Shown here piece by piece: positions 7,449 to 17,298 of a DNA stretch of 58,614 nucleotides. This DNA is from Methylotenera sp. (GTDB lineage Bacteria; Pseudomonadota; Gammaproteobacteria; Burkholderiales; Methylophilaceae), in the NCBI GenBank assembly GCA_030693535.1, contig JAUYAL010000036.1, forward strand, positions 1 through 58,614, given 5' to 3'. The position numbers and the translations under genes are program-made. Position 1 is the first letter of the stretch. Every line of letters begins with the position of its first letter. The notes below the pieces were generated by a model. The model was not told the origin of the DNA, searched no databases, and worked only from the letters and a program-made list of their open reading frames with translations.

Positions 7449-9215
7449 TTATTTCTGCCAAGCATCCTTCAAAGTCACCGTTCTATTAAATACCGGCTTA
7501 CCTGCCACACTATCTTTTTTATCTGCCACAAAGTAGCCGTGGCGTTCAAATTGAAAGCTGTCTTCGGCTTTGGCATCTTTTAAGCTTGGCTCTAGTTGCG
7601 CGATGATGACAGTGAATGAATTTGGATTGATGTCATCTAAAAAGTTACGGTCACCTTCTCCAGCATGCGCTTCTTTGAACAACCTATCGTACAAGCGTAC
7701 TTCGCATTCGTAAGCGTGTTGCGCGGAAACCCAGTGAATATTGCCTTTGACTTTTACGCTATCTGAACCCGGCGTGCCAGATTTGGTGTCTGGTAGATAT
7801 TCGCAATGCACCACAGTCACATTGCCATTAGCGTCTTTTTCGCAGCCTGTGCATTTCACCACATAGCCGTAACGCAAGCGCACCATGCCTTCTGGCGTGA
7901 GGCGGAAATAGCCTTTGCTTGGTACTTCCATAAAGTCTTCACGTTCTATCCATAGTTCGCGGGTGAGCGGCACTATGCGTTTACCTAGTTCTGGTTTTAG
8001 AGGATGGTTTGGTGCAAAACAATCTTCTACTTGGCCTGCTGTATAGTTATCAATCATCAACTTGATTGGGTCTAACACGGCGATGCGGCGCCCTGCATTG
8101 ATGTTGAGTACTTCGCGCATGCAATCTTCAAAGGTTGAATAGTCAATCCATGAATCAGCTTTGCTTACACCGATGCGGTCCGTAAACAGTTTAAAGCCTT
8201 CTGCAACGTAGCCACGGCGACGCGCGCCTGCGAGCGTTGGCAATCGTGGGTCATCCCAACCGCTGACGTGTTTTTCTTCGACCAATTGAATAAGTTTACG
8301 TTTTGATAACACCACATAAGTCAGGTTTAAACGCGCAAATTCGTATTGTTTTGGTAGTGGGCGTGCTAACAAGCCAACTTCGGCAAGGCGCTCTAATAGC
8401 CAATCGTAGAATGGGCGTTGGTCTTCAAATTCTAAAGTACAAATCGAATGGGTGATTTGCTCTAACGCGTCTTCAATTGGGTGCGCAAAAGTATACATCG
8501 GGTAAATGCACCATTTATCACCAGTATTGTGGTGATGCGCACGGCGTACGCGATAAATGGCAGGGTCGCGCAGATTGATATTGGGAGAAGCCATGTCGAT
8601 TTTTGCACGTAAAATCAAGCTGCCATCAGCATGTTTACCATCACGCATTTCGCGGAAAAGTGCAAGGTTCTCAGCCACGGTGCGGTCACGCCACGGTGAG
8701 TTTTTACCTGCTTCAGTCAGCGTGCCGCGGTTAATACGCATTTCTTCTGCACTTTGGCTATCCACATAGGCATGACCGTTTTCAATCAGACTTTCAGCCG
8801 CGCGGTACATAAAGTCAAAATAGTTGCTGGCGAAATATAAGTTACTTTCACCACCGTTATCCCAACCAAAACCTAGCCATTTAACAGAATCAGTGATGCT
8901 ATCAACGTATTCTTGGCTTTCTTTTTCTGGGTTGGTGTCATCAAATCGCAAATGGCAAACGCCGTTGTAATCGCGCGCTAAACCAAAATTCAAAAAAATA
9001 CTTTTGGCATGGCCAATGTGCAAATAGCCATTTGGCTCTGGCGGAAAACGAGTGCGAATTTTAGCTGGGTCTGGCGCGCCTATGGCTTGATGCGTTGCAT
9101 CGCCTGGTGTTCCTGCCCACTTGCGTGAAGCGTAAACGCCTTGCTCAAGGTCTTTATCTACAATCGCTCGAATAAAATTAGAGCCTAAAGGAATGGGTGC
9201 TTTTTCTGATGACAT
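7449..9215 (-). CDS. glnS: Glutaminyl-tRNA synthetase
   Basis: Charges tRNA-Gln with glutamine in the cytoplasm. The 588-residue class I synthetase has the HIGH motif at residues 66-69 within PPEPNGYLHIGHAKS and the KMSKS-equivalent VLSKRK near residue 303, as in other GlnRS. It has the C-terminal beta-barrel anticodon-binding domains and near-standard length (E. coli about 554). The start ATG at 9215 has only a weak ribosome site (AAGTAA). A direct GlnRS means this organism need not make Gln-tRNA by transamidation. It diverges from birA. Confidence 0.97.
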   Translation of the reverse strand: MSSEKAPIPLGSNFIRAIVDKDLEQGVYASRKWAGTPGDATHQAIGAPDPAKIRTRFPPEPNGYLHIGHAKSIFLNFGLARDYNGVCHLRFDDTNPEKESQEYVDSITDSVKWLGFGWDNGGESNLYFASNYFDFMYRAAESLIENGHAYVDSQSAEEMRINRGTLTEAGKNSPWRDRTVAENLALFREMRDGKHADGSLILRAKIDMASPNINLRDPAIYRVRRAHHHNTGDKWCIYPMYTFAHPIEDALEQITHSICTLEFEDQRPFYDWLLERLAEVGLLARPLPKQYEFARLNLTYVVLSKRKLIQLVEEKHVSGWDDPRLPTLAGARRRGYVAEGFKLFTDRIGVSKADSWIDYSTFEDCMREVLNINAGRRIAVLDPIKLMIDNYTAGQVEDCFAPNHPLKPELGKRIVPLTRELWIEREDFMEVPSKGYFRLTPEGMVRLRYGYVVKCTGCEKDANGNVTVVHCEYLPDTKSGTPGSDSVKVKGNIHWVSAQHAYECEVRLYDRLFKEAHAGEGDRNFLDDINPNSFTVIIAQLEPSLKDAKAEDSFQFERHGYFVADKKDSVAGKPVFNRTVTLKDAWQK

Positions 9216-9331
9216 GTTTTACTTAAAAATTAAACAATATAATAATGTTTATTTTACACGGTTGATGCGACGCTTGCCTTAACTAACTTAGTGCCAAGCC
9301 TATAATTGCTTATGATAAACTTCAACACAAT

Positions 9332-10339
9332 ATGAACGCACTCACTTTCCCCATTTTACGCATACTTACTGACGGTAAATTTCACTCGGGTGAAGATATT
9401 GCCCGACAATTAAAAGTGTCGCGTGCCACCGTTTGGAATGCGCTGCAAGACGCAGGCAAACTGGGGATTGAGATTTTTTCTGTGCGTGGGCGCGGTTATA
9501 AATTACCGCAAGCTGTTACATTGTTGGATGAACAAGCCGTATTAAACGCAATTGGTGAGCAGCGCGCTTGGTTTAAGTTAGAGATTCACAACCATTTAGA
9601 ATCTACCAATACTTACATGATGAAAAAATTAAGTAGTGGTCAGGCACATGCAAGCTGTATTGCCGCCAACTTACAAACCAATGGTCGAGGCAGGCGTGGT
9701 CGCAGTTGGCAAGCTGGCTTAGGCGTAAGCTTAACATTCTCATTATTGTGGCGATTTCAATGTGGCGCATCCGCGTTGTCTGGCTTGAGCTTGGCGGTAG
9801 GTGTTGCATTAATTCGTGCCCTACATAGCTTTGGCATTCACCAAGCACAACTTAAATGGCCGAACGACGTATTAATTGTAGATAAAAATCAGCACCGTGA
9901 AAAATTAGCGGGCATTTTAATAGAACTGCAAGGCGATATGGAAGGGCCAAGCGCCGCCGTCATTGGCATTGGCATCAACCTCAATTTACCGACAAAAATT
10001 AAACAGCGCATTGACCAACCCGCAACTGATTTAGCTAGCGCACTCAATTTAGCCAATGTCTCGGCTCAAACAATCAACCCAAACGAATTGCTAGGGGTAT
10101 TACTTAAACACTTAGCTGATGTACTCAGCATCTTTGAGCAACAGGGCTTTACCAGCATTCGAGATGAATGGACAAAGCACCATGCCTACCATCTACAGGT
10201 CGTTAAAATGTTACACCCTGACGGCAGAGAAACGGTTGGAAAAGTGACCAATGTAGCGGATGATGGCATATTATTAATCAACACAGCATTGGGCGAGCAT
10301 CGTTTTTCATCAGGTGAAATTAGTTTGCGCAGCTTTTAA
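9332..10339 (+). CDS. birA: Biotin-protein ligase / biotin operon repressor BirA
   Basis: Attaches biotin to the biotin carboxyl carrier protein of acetyl-CoA carboxylase and can repress biotin genes. The 335-residue protein has an N-terminal winged helix (residues 5-58, with EDIARQLKVSRATVWNALQ), the biotinyl-AMP loop GRGRRG at 118-123, the KWPND motif near residue 186 and a C-terminal SH3-like domain. This is the two-function Class II form. In related bacteria birA is commonly followed by coaX; here a TonB receptor on the opposite strand lies between them. Confidence 0.96.
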   Translation: MNALTFPILRILTDGKFHSGEDIARQLKVSRATVWNALQDAGKLGIEIFSVRGRGYKLPQAVTLLDEQAVLNAIGEQRAWFKLEIHNHLESTNTYMMKKLSSGQAHASCIAANLQTNGRGRRGRSWQAGLGVSLTFSLLWRFQCGASALSGLSLAVGVALIRALHSFGIHQAQLKWPNDVLIVDKNQHREKLAGILIELQGDMEGPSAAVIGIGINLNLPTKIKQRIDQPATDLASALNLANVSAQTINPNELLGVLLKHLADVLSIFEQQGFTSIRDEWTKHHAYHLQVVKMLHPDGRETVGKVTNVADDGILLINTALGEHRFSSGEISLRSF

Positions 10340-10413
10340 GCCATACAAACTAAATTTAACCTAGAAAAAAGTAGTTGATTCAAGAAACACACGAAAAATA
10401 CGAAATAAAAAAA

Positions 10414-12657
10414 TTAATACTTCAGCGTTAAACCTATATTTACAGAGCGCCCCATGCCAGGTACTTGCAGTCCGTATCGCGGCGCAGAAGCATTTGAAGC
10501 CATAGTGCTGCCTTGGCCAACATACGCACCACCTAATGGATCAGCATAGTATTTGTCAAACACGTTTTCAACGCCAAGGTCAAAACGTGCATTCTTCCAA
10601 TCATAACTACTATACAAGTTAAGCAAGCCATATCCTGCTGTTTTAAGCTCCTTACGCACGGACTGTACGTTATCTTTGCTATCCACCAGCTTGGCTTGAA
10701 TAGTGTTAGTCCAGCCACCTAGTTTTTGTTCAATTGCAAACTTGGCGTTGAGTGGCATAATGTTATAAAGGTCATCACCAGTAGTTCGGTTTTTTCCACG
10801 TACATAATTTAGCGCGCCTAATGCACTAAAGTTACCAAAACCACCACCTGCAGTTAATAATTTTTTGCCTGACACATCTACGCCATGTAAACGTGCAGAT
10901 TGATTATCCAAACTTAAATTAACAAAACCATCGGTTCTGGCTGTTGGGCCAACATTGCAAACCTTACCTACCTTTGCACACGCCACTGCATCAATATAAT
11001 CATCCACATAAGTGAAATATGGCGTAACTTTTAAATTCCAATTTTGCTGTGCCGAATCATGCCAGCTACCTGTTGCACTCAAAGTATGTGCGATTTCAGG
11101 TTTTAAATTCAAATTTCCAACATAGCCGTTGCCATCACCCACCCAGTTGTTCATGTGCATGACCATGGTATTGCTGTTTGACCATGCAAAACGCTCATAC
11201 ATATTGGGGGAGCGTGTTTTCATGGCGTAGCCTGCCTCAAAGGTTTGGCGGGCATCTGGGGCAAAGCGGGCTAATGCGGTCAGGTCAATATTGTTGTCAG
11301 TTTTAGAGCGGTCTGCATTATTAAATGTAGTCGCCGCCCCACCATACATTATTACGTTGTAGCCCTGCACATTTCCCGCATCCATTTTCACTGTACCACT
11401 GCGCAAACCTAGTTGTGAGAACCACTGCTCGCTCCATTTTGCATCCCACTCTGCAAATAAATCATAACGGTCACGCTGACCATTGTTAATATTCCAGAAA
11501 GTGTTCGGCGACATCATTGGTGAGGGTGGTGATGCCAGCCAGTAATCATTTAAACGATAACGCTGATATTCTGCACCAACACGTAAAGTGTCACGCGCTG
11601 AAAGATTAACATCAACTTTAATATTGGCTCCTGTGGTTTTTCCTTCTGTATCCATTGGCATACCTGGCACCATACCCGCAATTGCACCACCGCCGTACCA
11701 AAACAATTTATCATCACCAAACTGCATGCTATGGCGCACACGCTCATGGTAAGCCCTCGCCTCTAAATCTCCCCAGCCGTATTTACCTTTATAGCTGAAA
11801 TTATACTGTTCAGCCTTATTGCCCGTCATGTCCATGCGTTGATTAGCAAAGCCTTGCTCAGGGATATCTTGTAAGCCTAATTTAAATTCCAATAAGTGAT
11901 TTTCATGCTTTACGCCAAACGCAAGTGCTTGGTTACGTGCTTTATAATAGCTAGAACCAACCTCATCGCCAGCAAGATACCCTCTATCTTTAGCTCTATT
12001 AGCAGAGGCATTGACAGCTGCCAAACCTGCTGGCTTAAAATTACCGCCTGCGGTGTAATTATTAGCCTCAACCGTTGAGCCCGTATAGCGCATATACACT
12101 TTATCATTCGCTACACTAGTTGATAAATTCACGCCACGCGCATTGTTATTCCCACGGTAAAACGTACCTAGCTCGGATTTAATCAAGAGGTCTTGCCCAT
12201 CTTTAGCAAACTCTGGCGTAACAGAATTAACCAATATTGTTCCTGCAATGCTATCTCCACCTATGCTAACAGGGCTAATACCCGCAAACACCTGTATATT
12301 TTCTACGTTGTTTGGTGCTGTGTAAGAAAGCGGAGGATTCATGTGATTCGCACAGCTGGAAATCAAATCCATGCCATCTACTTTCACGCGCACCCGGTCA
12401 TCGGCTAAACCATGAATAGCAGGCAAGCTCGACACGCCACCTGCACGATACAAACTGACACCAGGCTCATCACTTAACAATGAAGCACTATCACTTGTAT
12501 TCACCGATGATGCACTTTTTTCTTGTATTCTTTCAGCGCGCACTTCAACGCTTGGCAAAGCATGTTCTGCGAAAGCAATCATGGGTGTAATACCCAGCAA
12601 GCATGGTGTTAGAATGCTACGAATGAGAACATATTTCCTTGAATACCTAAACAACAT
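10414..12657 (-). CDS. TonB-dependent outer-membrane receptor, OprC/NosA-like copper receptor
   Basis: Outer-membrane receptor of 747 residues with a signal peptide ending near residue 30 (IAFA), an N-terminal plug (residues about 35-150) and a 22-strand barrel ending in the aromatic motif GLTLKY. It shows the paired motif known for OprC copper receptors: CxxxM at Cys102-Met106 (SSCANHMNPP) in the plug and HxM at His309-Met311 (RHSMQFGDD) in the barrel. From this I infer uptake of copper ions rather than a siderophore. AAGG lies close before the ATG. No tonB/exbBD is nearby. It is inserted on the opposite strand between birA and coaX, which often adjoin elsewhere. Confidence 0.85.
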   Translation of the reverse strand: MLFRYSRKYVLIRSILTPCLLGITPMIAFAEHALPSVEVRAERIQEKSASSVNTSDSASLLSDEPGVSLYRAGGVSSLPAIHGLADDRVRVKVDGMDLISSCANHMNPPLSYTAPNNVENIQVFAGISPVSIGGDSIAGTILVNSVTPEFAKDGQDLLIKSELGTFYRGNNNARGVNLSTSVANDKVYMRYTGSTVEANNYTAGGNFKPAGLAAVNASANRAKDRGYLAGDEVGSSYYKARNQALAFGVKHENHLLEFKLGLQDIPEQGFANQRMDMTGNKAEQYNFSYKGKYGWGDLEARAYHERVRHSMQFGDDKLFWYGGGAIAGMVPGMPMDTEGKTTGANIKVDVNLSARDTLRVGAEYQRYRLNDYWLASPPSPMMSPNTFWNINNGQRDRYDLFAEWDAKWSEQWFSQLGLRSGTVKMDAGNVQGYNVIMYGGAATTFNNADRSKTDNNIDLTALARFAPDARQTFEAGYAMKTRSPNMYERFAWSNSNTMVMHMNNWVGDGNGYVGNLNLKPEIAHTLSATGSWHDSAQQNWNLKVTPYFTYVDDYIDAVACAKVGKVCNVGPTARTDGFVNLSLDNQSARLHGVDVSGKKLLTAGGGFGNFSALGALNYVRGKNRTTGDDLYNIMPLNAKFAIEQKLGGWTNTIQAKLVDSKDNVQSVRKELKTAGYGLLNLYSSYDWKNARFDLGVENVFDKYYADPLGGAYVGQGSTMASNASAPRYGLQVPGMGRSVNIGLTLKY

Positions 12658-12752
12658 GGCCTTACCTTTAAAATGGTTTTAATTAAAATCACATTTTATA
12701 TACTTAATCATCCACTGAGAATGTGGCAAATTGTCGCACAAAGGGGTGTCGT

Positions 12753-13526
12753 GTGTTGTTAGCAGTCGATTGTGGTAATACTAGAACCAAATGGGCCGTG
12801 TTTAATGCAGCGTCTGAAATTCAGAGCCAAGGCGCCTGCTTGAACACAGAACTTGTCACAATAGATTTTTCACCTAGCATTTTATGTTATGAGCGCGTGG
12901 TAATTTCTAACGTTGCTGGTGAGCAATGTACTACTATATTGACTGAAAAAATTTTACTTAGACCATCAAACATATGTTGGATTAAGTCCACATCACAAAT
13001 ATGTAATGTGATAAATCGCTATTCAAATCCTGAATCTCTAGGTACTGATCGCTGGGCGTCATTAATCGCCGCATGGCACATCAAGCAATTATCCTGCATA
13101 GTGGTTAACGCTGGCACAGCAGTCACCATAGATGCGTTAGTCTCCAAAAATAACCATGCGGAATTTATTGGTGGTTTGATTCTGCCTGGACTCAATTTAA
13201 TGCAGAAAAGCTTAGGTTGCGCTACGGCACAATTGCCAATTCCAATAGTGAGTAAAAATACCCAGCAACAAGATATTTTTGCTAAAAACACGACTGATGC
13301 CATGAACACAGGCGCGCTAACAGCGATTACTGGCGCAATAATGCTAATGGCGAATGCGCTCAAAGCACAATGTACACAACCCCCAACTATTATCATCAGC
13401 GGTGGCAATGCACAGCAAATAAAAGATAATCTTGAAGGTAACGTGACAAACCAAGCGCTAATCGTAGATAATTTAGTTCTGCAAGGCCTGTATCTGATAG
13501 ATAATTTTATGCATAAGCAAATTTAG
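12753..13526 (+). CDS. coaX: Type III pantothenate kinase CoaX
   Basis: First step of coenzyme A synthesis: ATP-dependent phosphorylation of pantothenate in the cytoplasm. The protein carries the phosphate-binding start LLAVDCGNTRTKWAVF, the GTDRWASL segment and VVNAGTAVTIDAL, all typical of the type III (ASKHA-fold) enzyme. I chose GTG at 12753 because AAGGGG lies six bases upstream and it places the first strand at the terminus. The open frame extends in frame to a GTG at 12723, but that gives a non-homologous leader. About 257 residues, normal for the family. It is followed directly by a SPOR-like gene. Confidence 0.93.
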   Translation: MLLAVDCGNTRTKWAVFNAASEIQSQGACLNTELVTIDFSPSILCYERVVISNVAGEQCTTILTEKILLRPSNICWIKSTSQICNVINRYSNPESLGTDRWASLIAAWHIKQLSCIVVNAGTAVTIDALVSKNNHAEFIGGLILPGLNLMQKSLGCATAQLPIPIVSKNTQQQDIFAKNTTDAMNTGALTAITGAIMLMANALKAQCTQPPTIIISGGNAQQIKDNLEGNVTNQALIVDNLVLQGLYLIDNFMHKQI

Positions 13527-13541
13527 GTGGAATGGACAGCA

Positions 13542-14261
13542 ATGAAAAAGTTGGTTTGGCTATTGATTTTGATTAATCTAGGTTTGTTAACTTATTTTAA
13601 CTTAGACCTTATTTTACCTAACACTTCAAAAGTAGCGAACTTAGCGATAAGCCCTGAAAAAATTAATGTGCTAACTCAACAACAAATAGAAGCGTTACCA
13701 AAAAAAATAATTGAAATACCTACTCCCGCAACCCCAGCACTTGTCGTAGACCAAACAATCACAAATATCAACGCGACTCCAACCACAATCTTACCTAAAA
13801 AAATCGCTTGCTTTGACTGGGGTGTATTTTCATCAGCTAGAGTAGCTGATGCGCTAATAGCATCATCTAAATTATCATTACAAGCAATAGTGAAAGAACA
13901 AACTTCTTTAGAAGCTAAACGGTTTTGGGTATATAAGCCCCCCCTCAAATCAGCTGAAGCCGCACAAGCAAAAGCTTTAGAATTAAATGCGCTTGGAGTT
14001 GAAGATTTATTTGTTGTGCAAGATACTAAATGGAAAAATGCAATTTCATTTGGTGTTTTTGAAGACGAGCAACTCGCTACCAACTTAGTTAAAGAACTGA
14101 AAGCGAAGGGAGTAAAAGACATTGTGAAAGCCTTACGCAATCAAGGTAAAGGGCATGCGAGCCTAACATTTAAAGATATCTCCGAGGACAAAATTGTAGA
14201 TATTAAAAATTTAAAATCTGATTTCCCTGAAGCAGCTCTAAAAGAAATTAGTTGCAATTGA
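13542..14261 (+). CDS. Membrane-anchored protein with SPOR-like C-terminus
   Basis: The 239-residue protein begins with a single N-terminal membrane anchor (MKKLVWLLILINLGLLTYF), followed by a Thr/Pro-rich linker and a C-terminal region at about residues 90-205 that resembles a SPOR fold (CFDWGVFSSARVADAL, FGVFEDEQLATNLVKELK). SPOR domains bind denuded peptidoglycan at division sites. I chose ATG 13542, since a GTG at 13527 only adds five residues; AGGTGG precedes it. It starts 15 bases after coaX, so they are probably cotranscribed. Division or septal wall binding is inferred. Confidence 0.65.
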   Translation: MKKLVWLLILINLGLLTYFNLDLILPNTSKVANLAISPEKINVLTQQQIEALPKKIIEIPTPATPALVVDQTITNINATPTTILPKKIACFDWGVFSSARVADALIASSKLSLQAIVKEQTSLEAKRFWVYKPPLKSAEAAQAKALELNALGVEDLFVVQDTKWKNAISFGVFEDEQLATNLVKELKAKGVKDIVKALRNQGKGHASLTFKDISEDKIVDIKNLKSDFPEAALKEISCN

Positions 14262-14392
14262 TAGAGCATTTTAACAATGATTGGAATACACGGTTAATTC
14301 CACTCTTTTCAGCGCTTTTTAGATAAGGTGCGTACTAAACACGCCTACTTCTACTATAATTTGTATATGAAAATGTTCTCCTTTAATCACGT

Positions 14393-15163
14393 ATGAAAAT
14401 ACTACTCTCCAATGATGATGGTTATCTTGCACCAGGCCTGAATATTTTGGCTGAACACATTGCCAAAATTGCCGATATTACTGTGGTTGCGCCCGAACGC
14501 AATAGAAGTGGTGCCAGCAACTCGCTCACCTTAGATCGTCCTTTAAGCGTCAAAAAAGCAGCTAATGGCTTTTTGTATGTCAATGGGACGCCGACTGATT
14601 GTGTGCATATTGCCCTAACTGGTCTAATGGATACAATGCCAGACATGGTCATCAGTGGCATTAACGACGGTGCTAATATGGGTGATGATACGATTTACTC
14701 AGGCACAGTTGCTGCTGCAATGGAAGGTTATTTACTTGGCATTCCATCCATTGCAATCTCAATGTCTCAACACAACTCCACCTATTTTGAAACAGCTGCT
14801 AGAATCGCTGTTGAGTTGGTACAACATTATCAAAAAAGTGGCTTCAAATCACCCACGCTGCTGAACGTCAATGTACCGGACGTCCCATACAACAGTCTAC
14901 AAGGCCGCGCAGTGACGCGCTTAGGTAAGCGCCACAAAGCAGAACCTGTCATTCAACTAAAAACGCCTCGCAATGAAACAGTTTACTGGGTTGGGGCTGC
15001 TGGGCAGCCCAATGATGGTGGCGATGGCACTGATTTTTATGCAGTTGCAAACAATCAAGTTTCCATCTCGCCGATTCATGTTGATTTAACCAATCATGCT
15101 CAACTTAGTCAGGTAAAAGACTGGTTAAGCCTTGATAATAATCATGCAGGAAAGCAAAAGTAA
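14393..15163 (+). CDS. surE: 5'/3'-nucleotidase SurE
   Basis: Metal-dependent nucleoside monophosphate phosphatase that also acts on short polyphosphate, linked to stress survival. The 256-residue protein starts with the canonical [15 protein letters not shown] (metal ligands Asp8 and Asp9), followed by [15 protein letters not shown] and [22 protein letters not shown]. Length is normal. The 3' end overlaps pcm by 20 bases, and surE-pcm-nlpD form one operon as in many proteobacteria. Confidence 0.96.
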   Translation: MKILLSNDDGYLAPGLNILAEHIAKIADITVVAPERNRSGASNSLTLDRPLSVKKAANGFLYVNGTPTDCVHIALTGLMDTMPDMVISGINDGANMGDDTIYSGTVAAAMEGYLLGIPSIAISMSQHNSTYFETAARIAVELVQHYQKSGFKSPTLLNVNVPDVPYNSLQGRAVTRLGKRHKAEPVIQLKTPRNETVYWVGAAGQPNDGGDGTDFYAVANNQVSISPIHVDLTNHAQLSQVKDWLSLDNNHAGKQK

Positions 15164-15854
15164 CTTGGCTATTCTAAGATCATCAACACAAACTGGCATA
15201 GGTATGACTTCACTACGTACGCGTGAGCGAATGCTTGTGCGTTTGCGCGAACAAGGGATCAAAGACGAGGTGGTGCTTTCTGCAATCTCCGCGATTCCAC
15301 GGCATATTTTTGTAGATGAAGCACTTTCTATTCGCGCCTACGAAGACGTGTCACTACCTATCGGCTTTGGTCAAACTATCTCTCAGCCTTATATTGTGGC
15401 GCGCATGTCTGAAATTTTACGCAATGCCAGTGGCTTACTCAAAGGCAGAGCGTTAGACAAAGTACTTGAAATTGGTACAGGCTGTGGCTATCAAACCGCA
15501 GTGTTATCTAAACTAGCAAAAGAAGTCTATTCAGTTGAACGTATTCGACCGCTAGTAATGAAAGCTAGAGGACATTTACGTGAGCTAAAGTGCATAAACG
15601 TAAAGCTAGGTCATGCTGATGGCAATTTGGGGCTCACAGAATTTGCACCATTTGATGGAATTATCGTCACAGCAGCCGCAAGCCACATTCCTCAAGACTT
15701 ATTAGACCAGCTCGCTATCGGTGGTCGTCTGGTCATTCCTGTTGGCACGGATGATCAAATTCTATATTTAGTTGAGCGATTATCACAATTAGAATATCGT
15801 CAAACAAAACTAGAGGCCGTAAAATTTGTACCTTTATTAGGCGGCACTTTATAA
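15144..15854 (+). CDS. pcm: Protein-L-isoaspartate O-methyltransferase
   Basis: Uses S-adenosylmethionine to methylate isoaspartyl residues in damaged proteins, starting their repair. The SAM-binding motif [13 protein letters not shown] lies near residue 105, with the preceding [15 protein letters not shown] substrate loop. I place the start at ATG 15144, inside the end of surE; a TTG at 15132 and an ATG at 15204 ([10 protein letters not shown]) are alternatives, the last giving a length closest to the compact family. It is the middle gene of surE-pcm-nlpD, with only two bases before nlpD. Confidence 0.95.
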   Translation: MQESKSNLAILRSSTQTGIGMTSLRTRERMLVRLREQGIKDEVVLSAISAIPRHIFVDEALSIRAYEDVSLPIGFGQTISQPYIVARMSEILRNASGLLKGRALDKVLEIGTGCGYQTAVLSKLAKEVYSVERIRPLVMKARGHLRELKCINVKLGHADGNLGLTEFAPFDGIIVTAAASHIPQDLLDQLAIGGRLVIPVGTDDQILYLVERLSQLEYRQTKLEAVKFVPLLGGTL

Positions 15855-15856
15855 AA

Positions 15857-16900
15857 ATGCGTATAACAATTCGTCGCACTTTTTATTTCTCTACATTTTG
15901 GCTATTAATCAACCTTGTGGCGTGTGGTAGCAATCCTCCTGCCCCTGTTATTGACCGCCTACCTGCAAGCAAGTCTAGCACTCAAAAAAACAGCGTGGCA
16001 ACTAGGCCTACCTATAAAGCAGGCGACTGGCGACCTGATACGTACGTTGTGAAAAAAGGTGACAATTTATTTAGTATTGGCCTTGAGCATGGCTATTACT
16101 ATAAGGATATTGCGCAAGCCAACAATATCGTGGCCCCCTACAATATTCGCGTAGGACAAATATTAAAATTCAAACCATTAAAAGATAAAGTAATTACTGC
16201 CGAAATCAAGCCAGATCAGCAGAACAAGATAGGTGACATAGTCATTACTCCAATCAACACAGAATCAACCACTACGACTATCACTTCCTCAACACAAGCA
16301 GTCATTGCAATTACCGAACCTAAGGCAATTCGTGAACCTTATACTGAAGATGCCCTAAAAAAACCACTACCAATCGCAAAACCAATTACAGAGAAACCAA
16401 TAACGTTTGCAACTGCATCTAAGCCAGCTATCACAACCACTTCCGAAGCAACTAATAAGCCAAGCATTGATATCAAACCAGAAACTAAAACTGAGCAAAA
16501 ATCAGAGACTAAGCCTAATGCTGAATCATCTGAAGATATAGATTGGGCATGGCCAACCAAAGGTAAAGTTATTGCAAACTTTAATGAAGCTGGCAACAAA
16601 GGAGTAGATATTTCAGGCAGTGCAGGGCAAAATATAAACGCTGCGGCTTCAGGTAAGGTTATTTATAGCGGCTCAGATTTGCGTGGATATGGAAAGTTAG
16701 TCATTATTAAACATAATTCGACTTATTTATCGGTCTATGCACACAATAGCTTAATTGTAGTAAAAGAAGGCCAACAAATAAGTCGTGGTCAAAAAATTGC
16801 TGAGATGGGTAATTCAGATAGTAATTCAGTCAAATTACATTTTGAGATTCGCCGCCAAGGTAAATCTGTTGATCCTACTAAGTATTTGGCAGCTAATTGA
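15857..16900 (+). CDS. nlpD: Murein hydrolase activator NlpD (LysM and degenerate M23 domains)
   Basis: Outer-membrane lipoprotein that activates amidases during daughter-cell separation. The signal peptide ends in the lipobox LVAC (Cys23). A LysM domain covers about residues 63-108 (YVVKKGDNLFSIGLEHG), then a long Thr/Pro/Lys linker, then an M23 domain at about 230-345. The M23 zinc site is degenerate: NKGVDIS has Asn where catalytic enzymes have His. This is typical of NlpD and EnvC activators, so I do not regard it as decay. Last gene of the surE-pcm group. Confidence 0.93.
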   Translation: MRITIRRTFYFSTFWLLINLVACGSNPPAPVIDRLPASKSSTQKNSVATRPTYKAGDWRPDTYVVKKGDNLFSIGLEHGYYYKDIAQANNIVAPYNIRVGQILKFKPLKDKVITAEIKPDQQNKIGDIVITPINTESTTTTITSSTQAVIAITEPKAIREPYTEDALKKPLPIAKPITEKPITFATASKPAITTTSEATNKPSIDIKPETKTEQKSETKPNAESSEDIDWAWPTKGKVIANFNEAGNKGVDISGSAGQNINAAASGKVIYSGSDLRGYGKLVIIKHNSTYLSVYAHNSLIVVKEGQQISRGQKIAEMGNSDSNSVKLHFEIRRQGKSVDPTKYLAAN

Positions 16901-16928
16901 GATTTGTTATATTAAGGGGTATACAAGT

Positions 16929-17285
16929 ATGGCTAAAGTCGATCCGAATAAATATAGTAAAAATAAAGACATTAAACCAGAAAGCCATTTTAGCTCCATG
17001 GCTGCCACGGGACGCATGGCTCTAATGCTGGTAGGTATGGTTGGGCTTGCAATGGAGCTGTTTCGTGATGATGGTTGGCTTAAAAAAGGTCTTGCTAAAT
17101 TATTTGAATCTACGTCCAGCATGATGTTTATCCCCGTTATTATTTTCGTTCTTTGGCTACTAAACCGTTGGATGAGTTCTGCAAACAAATCTGAAACTAA
17201 AAAAAGTGGTGATGTACCGATGTATTTAATGATGGCTGCTGGTGCATATTATTTATTCATGCTGATTACAACAGGTTCTTTCTAA
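16929..17285 (+). CDS. Small three-helix membrane protein (118 aa)
   Basis: Uncharacterised inner-membrane protein. It has a basic, hydrophilic N-terminus (MAKVDPNKYSKNKDIKPE) and three hydrophobic segments at about residues 30-43, 63-82 and 100-116. The start ATG 16929 is preceded by AAGGGG ten bases upstream; an in-frame extension to 16785 overlaps nlpD and is rejected. It follows nlpD by 28 bases, in the position where rpoS is found in many relatives. Function unknown. Confidence 0.7.
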   Translation: MAKVDPNKYSKNKDIKPESHFSSMAATGRMALMLVGMVGLAMELFRDDGWLKKGLAKLFESTSSMMFIPVIIFVLWLLNRWMSSANKSETKKSGDVPMYLMMAAGAYYLFMLITTGSF

Positions 17286-17298
17286 GACAAAACTATGT

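Noticed and set aside
16600..16900. NlpD as a decayed metalloprotease
   Set aside because: Loss of the zinc histidine is normal for NlpD/EnvC activators.
16785..16928. Upstream extension of the 118-residue membrane protein
   Set aside because: It overlaps nlpD in another frame, and a good ribosome site (AAGGGG) supports the ATG at 16929.
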